Assembly: GCF_000350225.1 (NCBI RefSeq)
Contig: NW_005179207.1
Span: 34,193 to 98,192, forward strand
Direction: 5' to 3'
Origin: Chondrus crispus
Lineage: Eukaryota; Rhodophyta; Florideophyceae; Gigartinales; Gigartinaceae
DNA length: 64,000 bases
A model generated the notes under the pieces. That model did no database searches, was not told where the DNA came from, and worked only from the letters and a program-made list of their open reading frames with translations. Position numbers and translations under genes: made by a program. Below, piece after piece: positions 27,485 to 38,769 of this stretch. The number at the start of each line of letters is the position of its first letter. Within the stretch, counting starts at the first letter, position 1.

Positions 27485-27682
27485 CCCACTAGCCCCGTGC
27501 TCCTCGTCTCCATATTCCTCGGGGGGTCATAAAAATCGCCCTCAGCGACCAGTGCTCCTGCGTATCCATTTTCTTCCTGATCAACAGTACTAGGTCCTCT
27601 GGACGCAAACAGTGAGTCGGCCAAGTGGACAGCGCCGCGGGTTTTTCGCGTAGGGTGCGAAGGCTTCTGCTTCCCCCCGTCC

Positions 27683-28653
27683 TTAGCGTCGCTGGCGGTA
27701 CGTCCTGTACGAAAGCAACTTCTTGAAGAGGTGGTTGGTCGGATTTAATTCCTCCAACTCCTCCCATCGCGGTCCGCGCCGCGTCGCGATGTCTTCTGGC
27801 TCCGCTTCCTTGTCTCCCCGCGAGGCGGACGAAGTGACTCCGCCTCTTTTGGAGCTCTTCTTATTTGACGAAATTCCATTCCCTTCTGTCGATCTTCGGT
27901 CGGAATTTCTTGAATGGTTCGACGAGCCGTCGTCACCATTTTCTTCTGAAACATTCGACTCCGAATTTGAGTCGCAATGTTCGCAGTCGTCACTACAGTG
28001 ACTTTTCTTCTTCTTTCGGCCTTTGGCCGACTTGGGGCTCTTCCACTTGGAATCCCGGATCCGGACTGACCTGTCCTTCTTCGTTGGACTGCCGATTTCT
28101 TCTCCGTCGGAGAGCGATCCCGCGTCCAAACTTGGTTCGGCCCGGCCCGCAGCCTGCTCAAGGTCCTTGAGTCGCCGCGAAGCGCGGTAGAACCGGTCGT
28201 CGATGCTGTCCCTTGTCTTGGCCAGCGTTTCCAGGGCCTGAATCGCGTCTCGCCGCGCTTCTTTCGCGGCGAGCTTTAGCGAATCCAGCACTTCCGGATC
28301 TCGGCCCAGGGGCGCATCGGTACTTAAATTCTCAACGAGAACCACCCGGACTGTCAGCTCTTCAAGCGCAGCATAGAAATAGGATTTTAGCAACTCCTGT
28401 TGCTCTGAAAAACGCCCAGAAGTTCGTCTAGCTTGCTCTTCGTCTCCTGACGAATCTCCTCGCTCAACTTTTCGAACTTCTCTTCCAGGCCATTTTTCTC
28501 AACGGCTGTCCCCGAAGGGGACGCTTCTGCAACCGGATCAGTAGCCGAATTTCCATGGCTTCGTGTACGAGGTCCACGCGGAATCCTCGACTCCTGAGCT
28601 GATCTAGCCCTTCTGACCCCAGGACCGACGTCCTTGGGTTGGCTTGATGACAT
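27683..28653 (-). pseudogene. Element C gag N-terminus, frameshifted
   Basis: Met at 28653 (MSSSQPKDVG) opens an 88-codon frame with a helical EEKFEKLSEEIRQETKSKL segment. Near 28390 the coding sense passes to another frame (to 27683) with a long helical, Ser/Lys-rich and acidic region and the end ELNPTNHLFKKLLSYRTYR. That end matches VADYRMYRL, the start of the capsid core in element B, yet the core itself (about 200 residues) is absent before the zinc knuckle. So gag has at least one frameshift and a large deletion. Confidence 0.75.
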
Positions 28654-28754
28654 GGTCCGCTCTTAATAAACTACACCTATCGAACTAATTTACCTATTTC
28701 CGACTTCTGATTTCAGTTCCAGATTCTAGGTCGGGCTTCGTAGTTTCCAGCTTT

Positions 28755-28769
28755 TAGGTCGGGAGACCA
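28755..28769 (-). promoter_or_regulatory. Primer-binding site of element C
   Basis: On the minus strand TGGTCTCCCGACCTA begins four bases after the LTR end. The first 15 bases equal the element B site, so both families use the same tRNA primer. Confidence 0.75.
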
Positions 28770-28773
28770 CTTA

Positions 28774-29899
28774 TGAACTGCAATGTGCCTGTCAGGCCGG
28801 AACCAGGGTCCAAACGGTCCAGCGACAACACAACCAACAAACAACAACCAACAAGAGTTGCCGACGGCACAGCCCTAAGGAGTGTCCGATTCTCCCTTTC
28901 CCTTTAAGTGGGTTTGCGGCCCACAGTAGCTCAAGTCCCTGATAGGGGGGGCAAAAGGAAGAGGCCCGCCCCGGGACGAATGGTGGTAGAGTCTTGTACA
29001 GGCAGCTGCTCGGCGAGTTCGGGGCGGTGATTAGGAAGCCGAGCCCGATGGGTCGTAAAGCCAATGCTCGCGGAGCGCCTGTTACACCTTATACCCTTGA
29101 TAAGGTCTTCGACGGGGGCGTCGCAACGCAGCCCGACGGGAATTAGCAAACACGTAGCAGCGCTACACCTCCGTACTGCCCGATGGCAAAGTACCGACAC
29201 CGGAACGGTCGCAACCTGTACCCGATGGAACCAACACTGTCCTGTATACACAACAGGACCTTCGAGGGAGACGTCGTCGCAACAGCCTCCGTCGGTGGAC
29301 GTAAACAAGTAGCAGCGCTACACCCACGTGTCGCCCGATGGCCAAGACACCTACACCGGTCCGGTTGCAACTAAAGCCGATGGCACCAACAACAAACAAA
29401 AGAACCAACACAAGAGCCCGATGACTCCAGTCGTGACAAGGCGGATCGCAATCAGGCACTATGGAACCAACACAAGATAAGGGAATAGAAATAGAGATAG
29501 AAATAGAAAAGGATAGGTGAAATAAAGGAAAAGGAAAGGGAACCCCCGAGCGCCAAGGATAACGTAATCTGTGGTAAAAGGGAGCGTCTTGGGAAAGACG
29601 GACTTCGACCAAGGCGATATTCAACTCTGGCAACTCGGGTTACCTTTACTGACTTGGTGGTCAGAGGGCTAAGGTATATATCGCCCCGCCGGAGCCACTA
29701 CAGTAGCTCGCGGCGCTAGATCCTAGATGTAATCTAGTGTCAGCAAAGTTAATGCCAACTAATTAACTAAATAAAATAAAATAATTAAAAATTAAAACTG
29801 TGCAGTTATTCACACGTGTGTCCCCCAACCCGGAATACTTTTCATATCCAAATATTTTCCTTTCTTTTCACCCCCCTTTTCAGGTGCGTATTGCACTAC
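28774..29899 (-). repeat. 5' LTR of element C (about 1126 bases)
   Basis: In element orientation it runs from TGTAGTGCAAT (29899) to ATTGCAGTTCA (28774); the ends are imperfect inverted repeats with TG and CA termini. The 28946-29740 part is nearly identical to 9776-10550. It is about 60% longer than the element B LTR and unrelated to it except for the TGTAG start. Confidence 0.8.
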
Positions 29900-30516
29900 A
29901 AATGCCCTGTCTTTAAATAAAGTTACTCCATTTCGATAAGGAAAGGTGTTGACTGCAATGATGTTTGGGGCCTCGGAATCACTCTATTAGAGCGATTACA
30001 GAGCCCCAAATATCCAAAAATTCTCGTATAAACATTGCCTACAGAGAACAGGTGTCTTCCTCGATCGAGAATTGTCCTGCGTTCCGAACAATGATTTCGC
30101 CAAAATCGCCATGGTAACGAGAGTAAAAAATTACTGCTGGAGTACCCCCATCACCGTTGAATGCAATATTTATTGGCAGCAAATCAGCCCGCTTCATCTG
30201 CGGCCATGCATAAAAACTCCGCTATGGTCTCAACATCCCGCGCACGTTTTTCCAATGACAGAAACACCCCATCTGTCCTCTTTCCTTGCCTATCATGCTT
30301 TCCCTTTTCCATACTGCCATTCCATCACCATATTCTTCTTCCCTACACGGTTGGACATGTGTCCCTCGCTCCCACTCCCTCAGAGTGGCCCCTTCAACGC
30401 AACGGCCAATAACATCCCCATCCAAGCCCCAACTCCCCTCGAATCAGTGATAGCCTCCGCTGCAGCTCCCCGACCATCATCCGCGCCCGCTTCTACTGGT
30501 CAGCGTCACAGACTTA
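29900..30516. other. Flank with a foldback sequence and possible N-terminal part of the Harbinger DNA-binding gene
   Basis: At 29964-30010 an imperfect foldback (arms beginning TTTGGGGC, with AATC and CTCTA also paired) resembles a collapsed pair of transposon ends. A plus frame from 30072 to 30551 ends in a Pro/Ala/Ser-rich stretch that may be the N-terminal tail of the DNA-binding protein that starts at 30517 in another frame. Nothing else is evident. Confidence 0.4.
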
Positions 30517-31333
30517 CGCACGAAGAGGTTCCGATTCAACGAAGCCGCTGACATAAATTTGCAAAAGGCTGCGTCCTCCTCTAATGCCCATTTGGCACCT
30601 TGCGGGAAGAATGGTGTCCTGTTCGAGGAAGCCCGTAAAATGTTCACCACCACCGCCTCCGCTCACGTTATGGATAATAAAGATCCTCCCTCGCAGAAGA
30701 CTATCGAAACCCGGTTTAGGATGGTGGTGTCGAAGAGGCGTGGTGATGTGAAACGAACAGCGGCTGCCTCTGGTATTGTAGAGGTTTACGGGGAGTGAGA
30801 GACGCTCATAGATTATATCATCCTTGAGATGGATGATCATCTCGAGCATGAACGCACGGAGAATGACAGCTGATTGGAGAGGAAGAAGCGTTTGACGGAA
30901 GCTGAGGCACAAATCAGAAATATGGCTCTAAACGGCGCGTCCCGAGCAGCGGGTAGTTCACCAGATGGCACAAAAAACGTAGAGAAGACACCTCTCACAA
31001 CTCCGAAGGCACCCAAAATGCGGCGAAGGATCATCTATGACTCCGACGACGACACTGAGGAGGCACTGATGAAGAAATTGGAGCTCCATCAGCTTCAGTA
31101 GGACAGGCGGTTCAAGCTCGAAGAACAGCCCATTGATATGGAGAGGAAGAAGATGGAAGAAGAAGATGGAGGAAGAGGGAATGCGGTTCACAGCGGGGCA
31201 GGAGACGATGCGTCGTAGAATCGAGCTCGACGAGAAAAAGGCCGAAGTGGAGATAGAGGAGCGTCGTGTGGTTATGCGAGAGAGAAGCAAGATGATTGAA
31301 GTGCTGGCAGATCTCGCGAACAAGGTGCATTAG
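30517..31333 (+). pseudogene. PIF/Harbinger-type Myb/SANT-like DNA-binding protein, decayed
   Basis: The frame from 30517 reads KRFRFNEAADINLQKAASSS, then GVLFEEARKMF, TIETRFRMVVSKRRGDV and AASGIVEVYGE. This is the pattern of the Myb/trihelix-like partner protein of PIF/Harbinger transposons, with a helical tail (LIDYIILEMDDHLEHERTE, KKRLTEAEAQIRNMAL). The tail is broken by stops at 30796-30798 and near 30870, with a further frame change after 31100, so the gene is dead. The transposase of the same element type lies convergently at 31527-32274. In live Harbinger elements this partner binds terminal DNA and helps import the transposase; that is family knowledge. Confidence 0.65.
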
Positions 31334-31526
31334 GAAGCCCGTTCCTGTCCCGCTCTGTCGCTCCGAACGAAGTGCCCTGGTAGCTCCTGGGGCTCGCAAG
31401 CTCGCTCCGCGCCGCTCCCGAGGACTTTTACTTCGCGCTTTGCGTGAAGAGTTCTATACGGCACCTAAAAACCCGCCCAGGGTTGGAGGAGGGCATTTGA
31501 AGTAGGCCTGAAGCTGGCTGCCCCCT

Positions 31527-32274
31527 CTATACAAGTTTGAATTTTGCGAAAAGAGCTGAGGCGGTGTAGATGAGACCAATAGATCCTTGGCGTACTTTTA
31601 GGGCCCGTGGGAAATCAGTAAAGGACCAGAGTTGCTTCAAATCTTTGTAGTTCCATTCAACAGCAACGCGTACTGCACCTTATCCAGGTAATATTGTCAA
31701 CCTGTGTCGCATCTGCACCCGCACGCGGAAGGCAGACCTGTTGCCAGGGACGGATCATATAAGCAGCATCCCTATACAGATAGAACTGCCTATCATCTAT
31801 CTTAAAACAGGCCTGAAGCCGATCCTGCAATTTACTATCACGCAACAAGGTAATTTCGGGCCTTCGTCCCACCACTGGTCCATAAAGATTTAATATTGCT
31901 CCGTCCGGAGTAGTTACGGTCTGGTGTATCATGCAGTAGAAACGCTTGTGACCATAATAACAGCTGCGCTGGATGCTACCGTGCCCCCCTGGGCGCAACA
32001 TCTGAATTTTTGTGCGGTCGATGAATCCAACGAAGCTATCCAGAGGATCACCAGTGTTCTTGATGCTCTCCCCGTATAATTCGGCCCCTGAAACCAGAAG
32101 GCCCTCTCGTAGATCCCTCTTTAAGTTACACTGCCCATGTACAAACTGTGGTATAACTACCTTCAACCCGACCACATGGAATAAGTGGAGGTTAGAGGTA
32201 AGGGAGCGCTCGCCGGTTCGATACCCACGCGAGTGATTTTCCGTACGGAAAGGATTCGAAAAGAGGGAAGTCAC
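31527..32274 (-). pseudogene. PIF/Harbinger transposase (DDE_Tnp_4-type), frameshifted C-terminal part
   Basis: The minus-strand frame has VGFIDRTKIQMLRPGG with the first catalytic Asp, then YYGHKRFYCMIHQTVTTPDG, LYGPVVGRRPEITLLRDSKL and LYRDAAYMIRPW with the second Asp. Near 31670 a frameshift occurs; the last part continues as VRVAVEWNYKDLKQLWSF (Glu of the DDE triad) to a stop at 31527. The N-terminal 100 or so residues typical of the family are not clear, so the copy is 5' truncated as well. Together with the Myb-like partner it marks one decayed Harbinger element. Confidence 0.75.
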
Positions 32275-33539
32275 ACGTGGCCGATTACGCTCAGCCAGTC
32301 GGAGGTGCTAAAACCGAACGGCTGGTCTCGGGTTAGAAGCCCAAGCTAAAAGGGAAACCGGGACCTTAGAAATTTGCCGCAACGGAAAGGAAGGCTAGTC
32401 CGCCTCCTCTTTACTGGGACGGGCAGGTGCCCCCGGTCTTGACCCCTAACTGGGACGCCAGGACACCTGTCTCGCTACAGTAGCTGTTATTTACTGTATA
32501 CCAGCTACTGTACAAAGTTACCTAATTTGTGCCATTAACTACTGCATATTGACTAACCACCGTACGGGTTGCACACATGTGCCCGTGGCCACGATCCATG
32601 CCGGAGGTTCTACCACGTGTGACTCGTGGGGCACCACTGTAATCTGCGGCGGGTGCGTGTACGCCAGCTCGCTACAGTAACACCTACTCCCCCGTTCGGT
32701 TCACATCTCCCCGGGGTGGTCGTGGTAAGCAATTGTACTACACAAACGACCCCAAAACTTTCCAGAACACTTCGCTTAAAGCCGACGACCGCATACCGAA
32801 CACAAACTCGACATCCTTCCATCTGCAAGGGGAACCCAAGCGCCTTACAAACACAGCACGCAGTGAGAGGACTGCACTTATAACCGTTCCGTGCAGTCTT
32901 ACCTACAGTCCACCCTATGTTCTTTGATATCCCAGCGATGTCTCGCACTTGAAAACGAAAGTCCCGTAGAGCCCATTCGTCTGAGAACGTTGATTTTGAA
33001 GTAGTTAGAAGTTATAGAAAAGGAACGGATGTTGACCATTAATATATCGTGGCGGATATGCTTCGCATTGCGGATTGCGCCGAGCGCAATAAAAGAAGGG
33101 AAATTTGTGGCACGCATAAGAAGAAGACGTCGACGCCGAACTTTTCGTCGTGCGACAAGCTTTGATATTGTACAATCACTTTCGCGCATGTCTGTCAGGG
33201 GGACGTGCTATTCGGATGGCGATGCTAGAATGGGATATGAAGATGTGAAGGGTGTATCCTGTGAACAGAGAGGTTACAGCTTTGGCCAGTTATGAAAGCT
33301 GTGATGGACGTGGGATGCCTCGTAAAGGAGGGTCGGCCTTTTTGAAACAAAATTTGAAGATTTTAGTGGAAAAATACCTTTTCGTTGGTCCCCATTTTCG
33401 GTTTTTGACTCGTTGGAACAAGGAGAGAATCCACAGCCACATATATTAAAAGCTACAACATATGAAACGTCAAAGCAAAAAAAGAAAACAAAACTATCAC
33501 GCAGCCAGAATAAGTATTTTATCTGCCAAAATGTTTCTA
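32275..33539. other. Unassigned intergenic sequence
   Basis: No supported gene. An inverted repeat with TACAGTAGCTG and CAGCTACTGTA arms lies at about 32477-32514. Frames of 60-110 codons on both strands (for example 32610-32948 minus, 33029-33295 plus) show no motif. The stretch separates the Harbinger remnant from the Tigger/Jerky remnant. Confidence 0.5.
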
Positions 33540-34650
33540 ATGATCAAACATGGTATCATTTTGGCCCTATTTATTGGGCATGACTTGAAGAAAATTTTTG
33601 ATGCACTCAGGTGACACAACCACCTCGCAACTCAATGTTGCTGAGAGAAACGTCTCGCTTGAGCTTTCTCCTTCGCAATAAGCCGGTGTTCCTTGAGCGT
33701 CCTCCTTCCAACCATTATAGCCTCAACAATCACCCCCGCTGGCTTTGCCTACCTACACATAAGTTCGTCATTAATCTTTTCGCGTGGTTGAATAACCGCA
33801 AGACGACGCCTCAACTCTTCCTGTTCTTTCCGACGTTATTTTTCGAAATCAGCCAAATATTTCTGATAATCCTTTTCCTTTTTCTGTCTATCAAGACATA
33901 GCACGGTATCTGAAGTCATAACACACCCATTAGTTGTGACAATAAAACCAGATAATCAAACAACCGCGCCTGGCCCCAGAACCTTCTTGCGATGCTCCAG
34001 CCTACCATTGAATAAAACTTGTAGCTCATGGACAGATAATAAACGAAAATCATTAGATGCATTCCCAGGTAGCCCCTCAGATAAAATCTTACCTTCATTA
34101 AGAGGCCAGATCCCAGCCTAACGAAACCCAGGTGTTATGGTTGAAGAGATAAATGCGTTGTTGTATGCCTCACATAAAATCCCACATATGTCAAATAAGT
34201 CAAGCCTATTGCTCGCCTGGACAGTTGATATAGCGCACAAAATACGATTTCACTAGTTCTTGAAAACTGAAAACGGGACGACATCTAAGGGTTGGGTTTT
34301 GCCGGATGTCTGCGCTGATAAGGCATAAACGACAACATTGTTTGTGTGCAATATCTCCAAAACGTGAAGAGATATTTGAGCTCTATACGAGTCGTATATC
34401 AAGAGCACATTTCGCCCGTGACGAGTCAGTGGATTTATATACTTAACGAAAGATTCTGCCGACTTCATGAAGGTGAGCGAATCCACACCACCATTTCCGC
34501 TCCGGTCGCAAGAATATATCCATGCGGCGACTTGCATGCAGGCGTTTCTTCCACAACTGAGCCCCATTGAAGAACGGAGCGATAAGGCAATCTACTTCCT
34601 TTGAATACGAACAAGGGAGGGCCTGTAGTATAACGCCAAGTGTTCACCAG
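33540..34650 (-). pseudogene. Tigger/Jerky-type (pogo superfamily) transposase remnant
   Basis: The minus strand in changing frames reads GPPLFVFKGSRLPYRSVLQ, then GGVDSLTFMK, FVKYINPLTRHGRNVLLIYD with the second catalytic Asp, and TQPLDVVPFSVFKN with the third. Further on come CGILCEAYNNAFISS, AGIWPLNEGKILSE and an Arg/Glu-rich C-terminal tail. These are the DDE_1 landmarks of Tigger/Jerky transposases. Several frameshifts and stops (near 34565, 34250, 34110) kill the gene. The remnant stops just beside the left end of the complete Tigger element at 34659, which may have inserted into it. Confidence 0.75.
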
Positions 34651-34658
34651 TGTACATA

Positions 34659-34687
34659 CAGAGTAAACCCTCGTTATACTGACCCCA
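34659..34687 (+). repeat. Left terminal inverted repeat of the Tigger element
   Basis: It starts CAGAGTAAACCCTCGTTATA after TA at 34657-34658. About 50 bases inside, TAACGAGGGTGCACTGTA repeats the core in inverted orientation, so the left end can fold back. Confidence 0.9.
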
Positions 34688-34956
34688 TTTGTGGCCGGTG
34701 CGGAGGAGGGCCAAAGTACACATTAACGAGGGTGCACTGTACCTTTTAGTGTAAGCCATTGTAAGCCTACTTACACCCACGAAATCAGCCCATCTTGAGG
34801 GGGCCAGGTACGATGGACTCGGCCTTCTTTTGCCCAGCAGACAGGCTGTATGAGAGGCGCAGTGAGAGCTCACAGAGCAATACTCAGCACAGTACAGATC
34901 TGCACGGACCTGCACTACTGTACAATGACATTGTCACGTAGCGCACACGCTCTTTT

Positions 34957-37371
34957 GTGCAGAGCACGCACAGTGCTCTGCTCTCTGTTCCGCTCAACGG
35001 ATCGAAACGAAGCTCGGAGGTCTATAGATTCGACCCGTTTAGCGGAGTGGAGATCTGTGCAGGTGAGCGGATGGCCTGTCTCTGCAATGATCATCTTTTG
35101 AGTGCTCTTTATGACTGTGCGCCCGCCGTAGATGCAGCTCACATGAGAGTACTCAAGCGTGATCAGTTTGAGAAAATGAGCCCGAAAGCGGTAGATGACA
35201 GCGACGCCCACCGCGCTGCGGCGGCGGCGCAGTCCGCGGCGGCGACAGCGAACGAGGCCGCGAGCGTGGCCACAGCGGTGCAAAGGAGGCTCGCGGAGCT
35301 TTGCAGCGAGGCGGTTTGCGCAAAGATATCGCGCAAAGCTGTAACGTCCGTCGAGAAGCTGTCGGCAGTCAAGCTACTCCGGTACCTCAGAGGTGGGGAG
35401 TGGGCAGCCAAGGCCAGAGTGAATAAGGGGGATGGTGGAGCCCCGTGGAATAACTGTACTGTCGAGGGACGCATCGGCGTGTCAAAGTCCGCAGTAAGCG
35501 CCTGGAGAAAACGTGCGAGGGATTATGAGTGCGACTCGAAGCGGGGGACGAGCGCGAAGCGCGTGCGCATAGGAGCGTACCCTCTAGATGACGACGCCCT
35601 TGAAGAGTATTTTGCCAGCGCGAGGTCTTTAGCAGGGGGCTCGAACGTCTTTTTTACGGACGTAGCCCTGCAACAGAAGGCCATCGAGCTCCAGAAGCTA
35701 ATCCTTGAAAAGCTCTTTTCTCACATTGCTCACGCACAGGCGTCTGAGAGGGCCGGTGACAGCGCAGTGCTGTCTAAAGCCGCGTCGCATCTCACGGGGT
35801 TTGAAGCCTCGAGCGGCTAGGTGAGGAACTGGAAGAGTCGGGCTGGCATCGCCTCCCGCAAGGGGTGCGGGGCATCCGAGCAAGTGTCACCTGACACGCT
35901 CACAGCTCACAGAGCAAACCTGCGCAAGAAGATCGCCGGTGTTGCCCTGGATAGCCTCGTAAATTCCGACGAGGTTGGCGTTCTGTACCGCAGCGGCCCG
36001 AGTCGCTCCAAGCAGACGGCACAGAGCCACGCAGGGCATGTAATCAGGAAGGACCGCCTGTCAGTGCTTCTTTCTGTGTCTGCAGATGAATCGAAACTGC
36101 CTCTCTCCATAATCGGGCCGTCGAAGCGCCCCCGGTCGTTTCCCCGGCACTGCAACTTGCCCGTGGAGAAGAATGTCTTCTACTTCCACCAAGCAAACTC
36201 GTGGATGACAAGAGGGATTTGGGCATCCATTACTCGCGGCATGGGGAAGTCGGCGGTGCTTCAGGGAAGATCTGTGGTCAATATTGTAGACAATTGTTCT
36301 GCCCATGGCATCAACGACGATGTCACGGGCTACGAGCCACTGCTCTTGCTGCCAAATCTCACTTCTGAGCTCCAGCCAGTCGATTTAGGCGAAGGCCGCA
36401 GCTTTAAGGCGGCGTATCGCCGCCTCCTTGTCGCAAAGATAATCTCGTTTGTTGATGGGATGGTGGGTGAGCAGGCGGCAGGACGAGCGCTCCCGAAGTT
36501 CAAAATATCCGAAATCGTCACATCGTGGGATGACGTTTGTATACTTGCGAAGGCCTGGGATATGGTACCAAAATCAGTCATTTTACGCTCATGGCTCAAA
36601 TCAGGGATTTTATGTCCGCATCAAGACGATTCGGCCCTTCGCATACTGGAGGCCAGCGTGGATGTTGTGGAGAAGGCAAAAAGGGCGCCGTGTGGCAGCT
36701 GTCTGCCGAGTGAGAAGGAGGCCGCGTCCGCCGCTGCGGCGGCTGCTCGGCAGCGAGGAGAGCGGTACCTCAGCAGCCAGGCAGCTGACGGGCGCGATGA
36801 TGCGCCGGCCGACCTCTCGCCCGGACCCGACGCGGCGGCATGCGCCGACGCAGGCGCGCTGGAGGGCCTCGGCGGGGACCTAGAGGCGCTGCGCTCGTAT
36901 GCGGGCCCCCTCGACCGCAGCTGCATCGATGACCAGCTCAGGGGCTTCATCGACAGCGACTTTAGCGTCAAGGCGTGCGCCGCGGCTGATAGCTCGGATG
37001 ATGGGTCCGCGCCGCAGATGGAGTCTGCAGCTGCTGATGCTGTAACTGACGAGGCGATCAGCCGCATTTTGGGGCCGCTCTCCACGGTGGACGAGAAGGC
37101 CGTGAATGACGGCGCGCTGAGTGTGGGTGAGGCATCTGCACAAGAGGGCGGCGAAGAGATCGAGCGAGTAGCGCTGCCAGAGTATCTCGGCACCATCTTC
37201 AAGCTGGCGCGGCAGATTCGCGGCTTTCTCACCGCCAGTGGGGAGGGTATGGATGACTCTAAGCTGTTCCTCAGGCTTCTAAGCCTCGAGGAGGAAAGAG
37301 TTGGGAAGATCATTCACACGCGCCTCAAGCAGTCGAAGATTGACCGCTACTTCTCACCTTTCCCCGGGTGA
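34957..37371 (+). pseudogene. Tigger-like transposase with one nonsense codon
   Basis: Two frames in the same register (34957-35820 and 35821-37371) form one gene of about 804 codons. The first part has an Ala-rich region, a helix-turn-helix-like segment (EGRIGVSKSAVSAWRKRARD) and the second CENP-B-type domain ending GFEASSG. The TAG at 35818-35820 sits where this domain family has a conserved Trp before xxNWKSRAGI, so one base change from TGG explains it. The DDE_1 domain follows: SDEVGVLYRSGPSRSK (Asp codon at 35968), DNCSAHG (36289) and QPVDLG (36382); the last two Asp are 30 residues apart. The C-terminal 200 residues are Ala/Asp-rich. The start is uncertain; later Met codons at about 35070 and 35142 are alternatives. 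Confidence 0.88.
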
Positions 37372-37593
37372 CGCATGCCTCCTTGCCCCCGGTAGACTAT
37401 CTGACAAGCTTCGTGCGCTGGACTCCTATGCTTACTTCTCCTGCCTGCACTGATTTGCTCAGTCCGTGCAAAAGATTTCATCCTCAGTGCTTTCTCACTC
37501 TCTCACTATCTTTGTAAAGAGCTGGCCTCAACAGTTATATGCCTGCGTTTAGGAGCAAGTCTAGACTACAGCCGCGCATGCGCAGCTAGCATT

Positions 37594-38769
37594 CTACAAA
37601 GGGGCTAGCGTGCCTGACTCCATAGACGCCGCCACGTGTTGACGGGCGTCAGCTGCCGCGAACTGTGACCCTAAAGGAAGCAGTGAAGCCAGCAAGTAGC
37701 AATACACAAGGGCGAAGGCCCCACAAGAGGCACTGTCACTTTGGGTGCATCTCTGGGCTGCTCGTGAGTGCACATACTCCGTCCCGCTTTCATCACCACT
37801 TGCAGCGCAAACTACCTTATCCACCGGCTCCGACGCGGTCATGTCCACTCTGTCCAGCGACGCTACTGCTTGGCGACAATTTGGCACGGTGGGCAAGGAG
37901 TCATACGTCGTTGCCTCGCGCCTCCGCCTATCAACATGAATAAGTCTCCAGTGATTCCCAGCTGATGCGCCTATCCGCCTGATGGCCCCCGTTCCTAGGT
38001 CAACGCAATGCATAAACAAAGCATGACGAGACCTCTCCAGGCCGGGTCGCGAGGCGCTTCGACCCCTCATGAATGACGCTTCCACCAAGTCTGCATGTGT
38101 CTCACGCGATGAGGCATACGAGAGCATAAAGGAGTCGGCGATGTAGAACCCTGTCGGGGGGGCGTTAGAGAGGACATCCAAATATGCATCGACGATCTCG
38201 TCGTTGAGCCATCCACCAGCCAATCGCGGAGCCCATTCCTCGCACGCATGCTTAGACACAGACCGGACCGCCCGGCGCACCCATTCGCGCGGGCGCTGGA
38301 GTAGAGCAGTGAGCGAGGTGCCCGTAGCCGGGGGTGACGAGCCAAGGGCGCCCATGGCTGGCACGATCGGCTTGGCGCATGTCGCGGTAGGCGCCAGGCT
38401 GCTTGCCCTACTCGAACCTTTCCCACGGGCACGGCCAAAAGCGCGGGCAGCGCCTGCTACAGTCTCCTGCAAGCTTTGCCCCGCAGAGTTTGCGGACCGC
38501 GCCGGTCGAGACCTGCGCTCAATGATGAGCGCCTGTATGACACTGCGGAAGCCCGCAAAGGGGACAAAGGGACCCGCAGCGTCAGTGCCGCTGTCGCACA
38601 TGCCGAGTACGGAGAGCGCACCCGGTTTGCGCGTGGTCTCCTTGTAGATCCACACTACACTCTGTGTACGCGCAGTGGGATGTGTGCCCTGATCAAATAC
38701 ACAATGCCGTCCTAGAGGGATGGCCCGTATCCGGGATGTCTGCAAAGTCCACACGTGTACTGGTGGCAC
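37594..38769 (-). CDS. Ulp1/SENP-type (C48) cysteine protease carried by the Tigger element (391 aa)
   Basis: The last 215 residues match the Ulp1 fold: GGWLNDEIVDAYLDVL at 185-200 (the W-L-N-D substrate-channel motif), NHWRLIHVD with His273, TTYDSL with Asp290, and TQSDSASCGAFAL with Gln343 and Cys349. The His-Asp-Gln-Cys set is complete. The N-terminal 160 residues are Arg/Ala/Ser-rich without a recognised domain. Ulp1 enzymes remove SUMO-like modifiers from proteins; a transposon-borne copy might act on host silencing or on the transposase, which is inference. It lies wholly inside the TA-flanked element, tail to tail with the transposase, 222 bases apart. Ulp1-like domains are known in some Mutator-type plant transposons; I do not recall one in a Tigger element. 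Confidence 0.82.
   Translation of the reverse strand: MPPVHVWTLQTSRIRAIPLGRHCVFDQGTHPTARTQSVVWIYKETTRKPGALSVLGMCDSGTDAAGPFVPFAGFRSVIQALIIERRSRPARSANSAGQSLQETVAGAARAFGRARGKGSSRASSLAPTATCAKPIVPAMGALGSSPPATGTSLTALLQRPREWVRRAVRSVSKHACEEWAPRLAGGWLNDEIVDAYLDVLSNAPPTGFYIADSFMLSYASSRETHADLVEASFMRGRSASRPGLERSRHALFMHCVDLGTGAIRRIGASAGNHWRLIHVDRRRREATTYDSLPTVPNCRQAVASLDRVDMTASEPVDKVVCAASGDESGTEYVHSRAAQRCTQSDSASCGAFALVYCYLLASLLPLGSQFAAADARQHVAASMESGTLAPL

Larger units (their letters stand above)
25476..29899 (-). mobile_element. Element C: decayed minus-strand Ty3/gypsy retrotransposon, truncated in RT
   Basis: Read on the minus strand: a 1.1-kb LTR (28774-29899), primer-binding site, gag with frameshifts and a missing capsid core, protease, and the N-terminal part of RT ending exactly where the element B LTR ends. 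RNase H, integrase and the second LTR are absent. The primer-binding site equals that of B, and the protease is the classical DTGA type, so C is a related but distinct family. A truncated copy of its LTR lies at 9773-10714. Confidence 0.88.

Noticed and set aside
36621-37313. 230-codon minus ORF opposite the Tigger transposase tail
   Set aside because: Shadow of the Ala/Asp-rich C-terminus; no motif.
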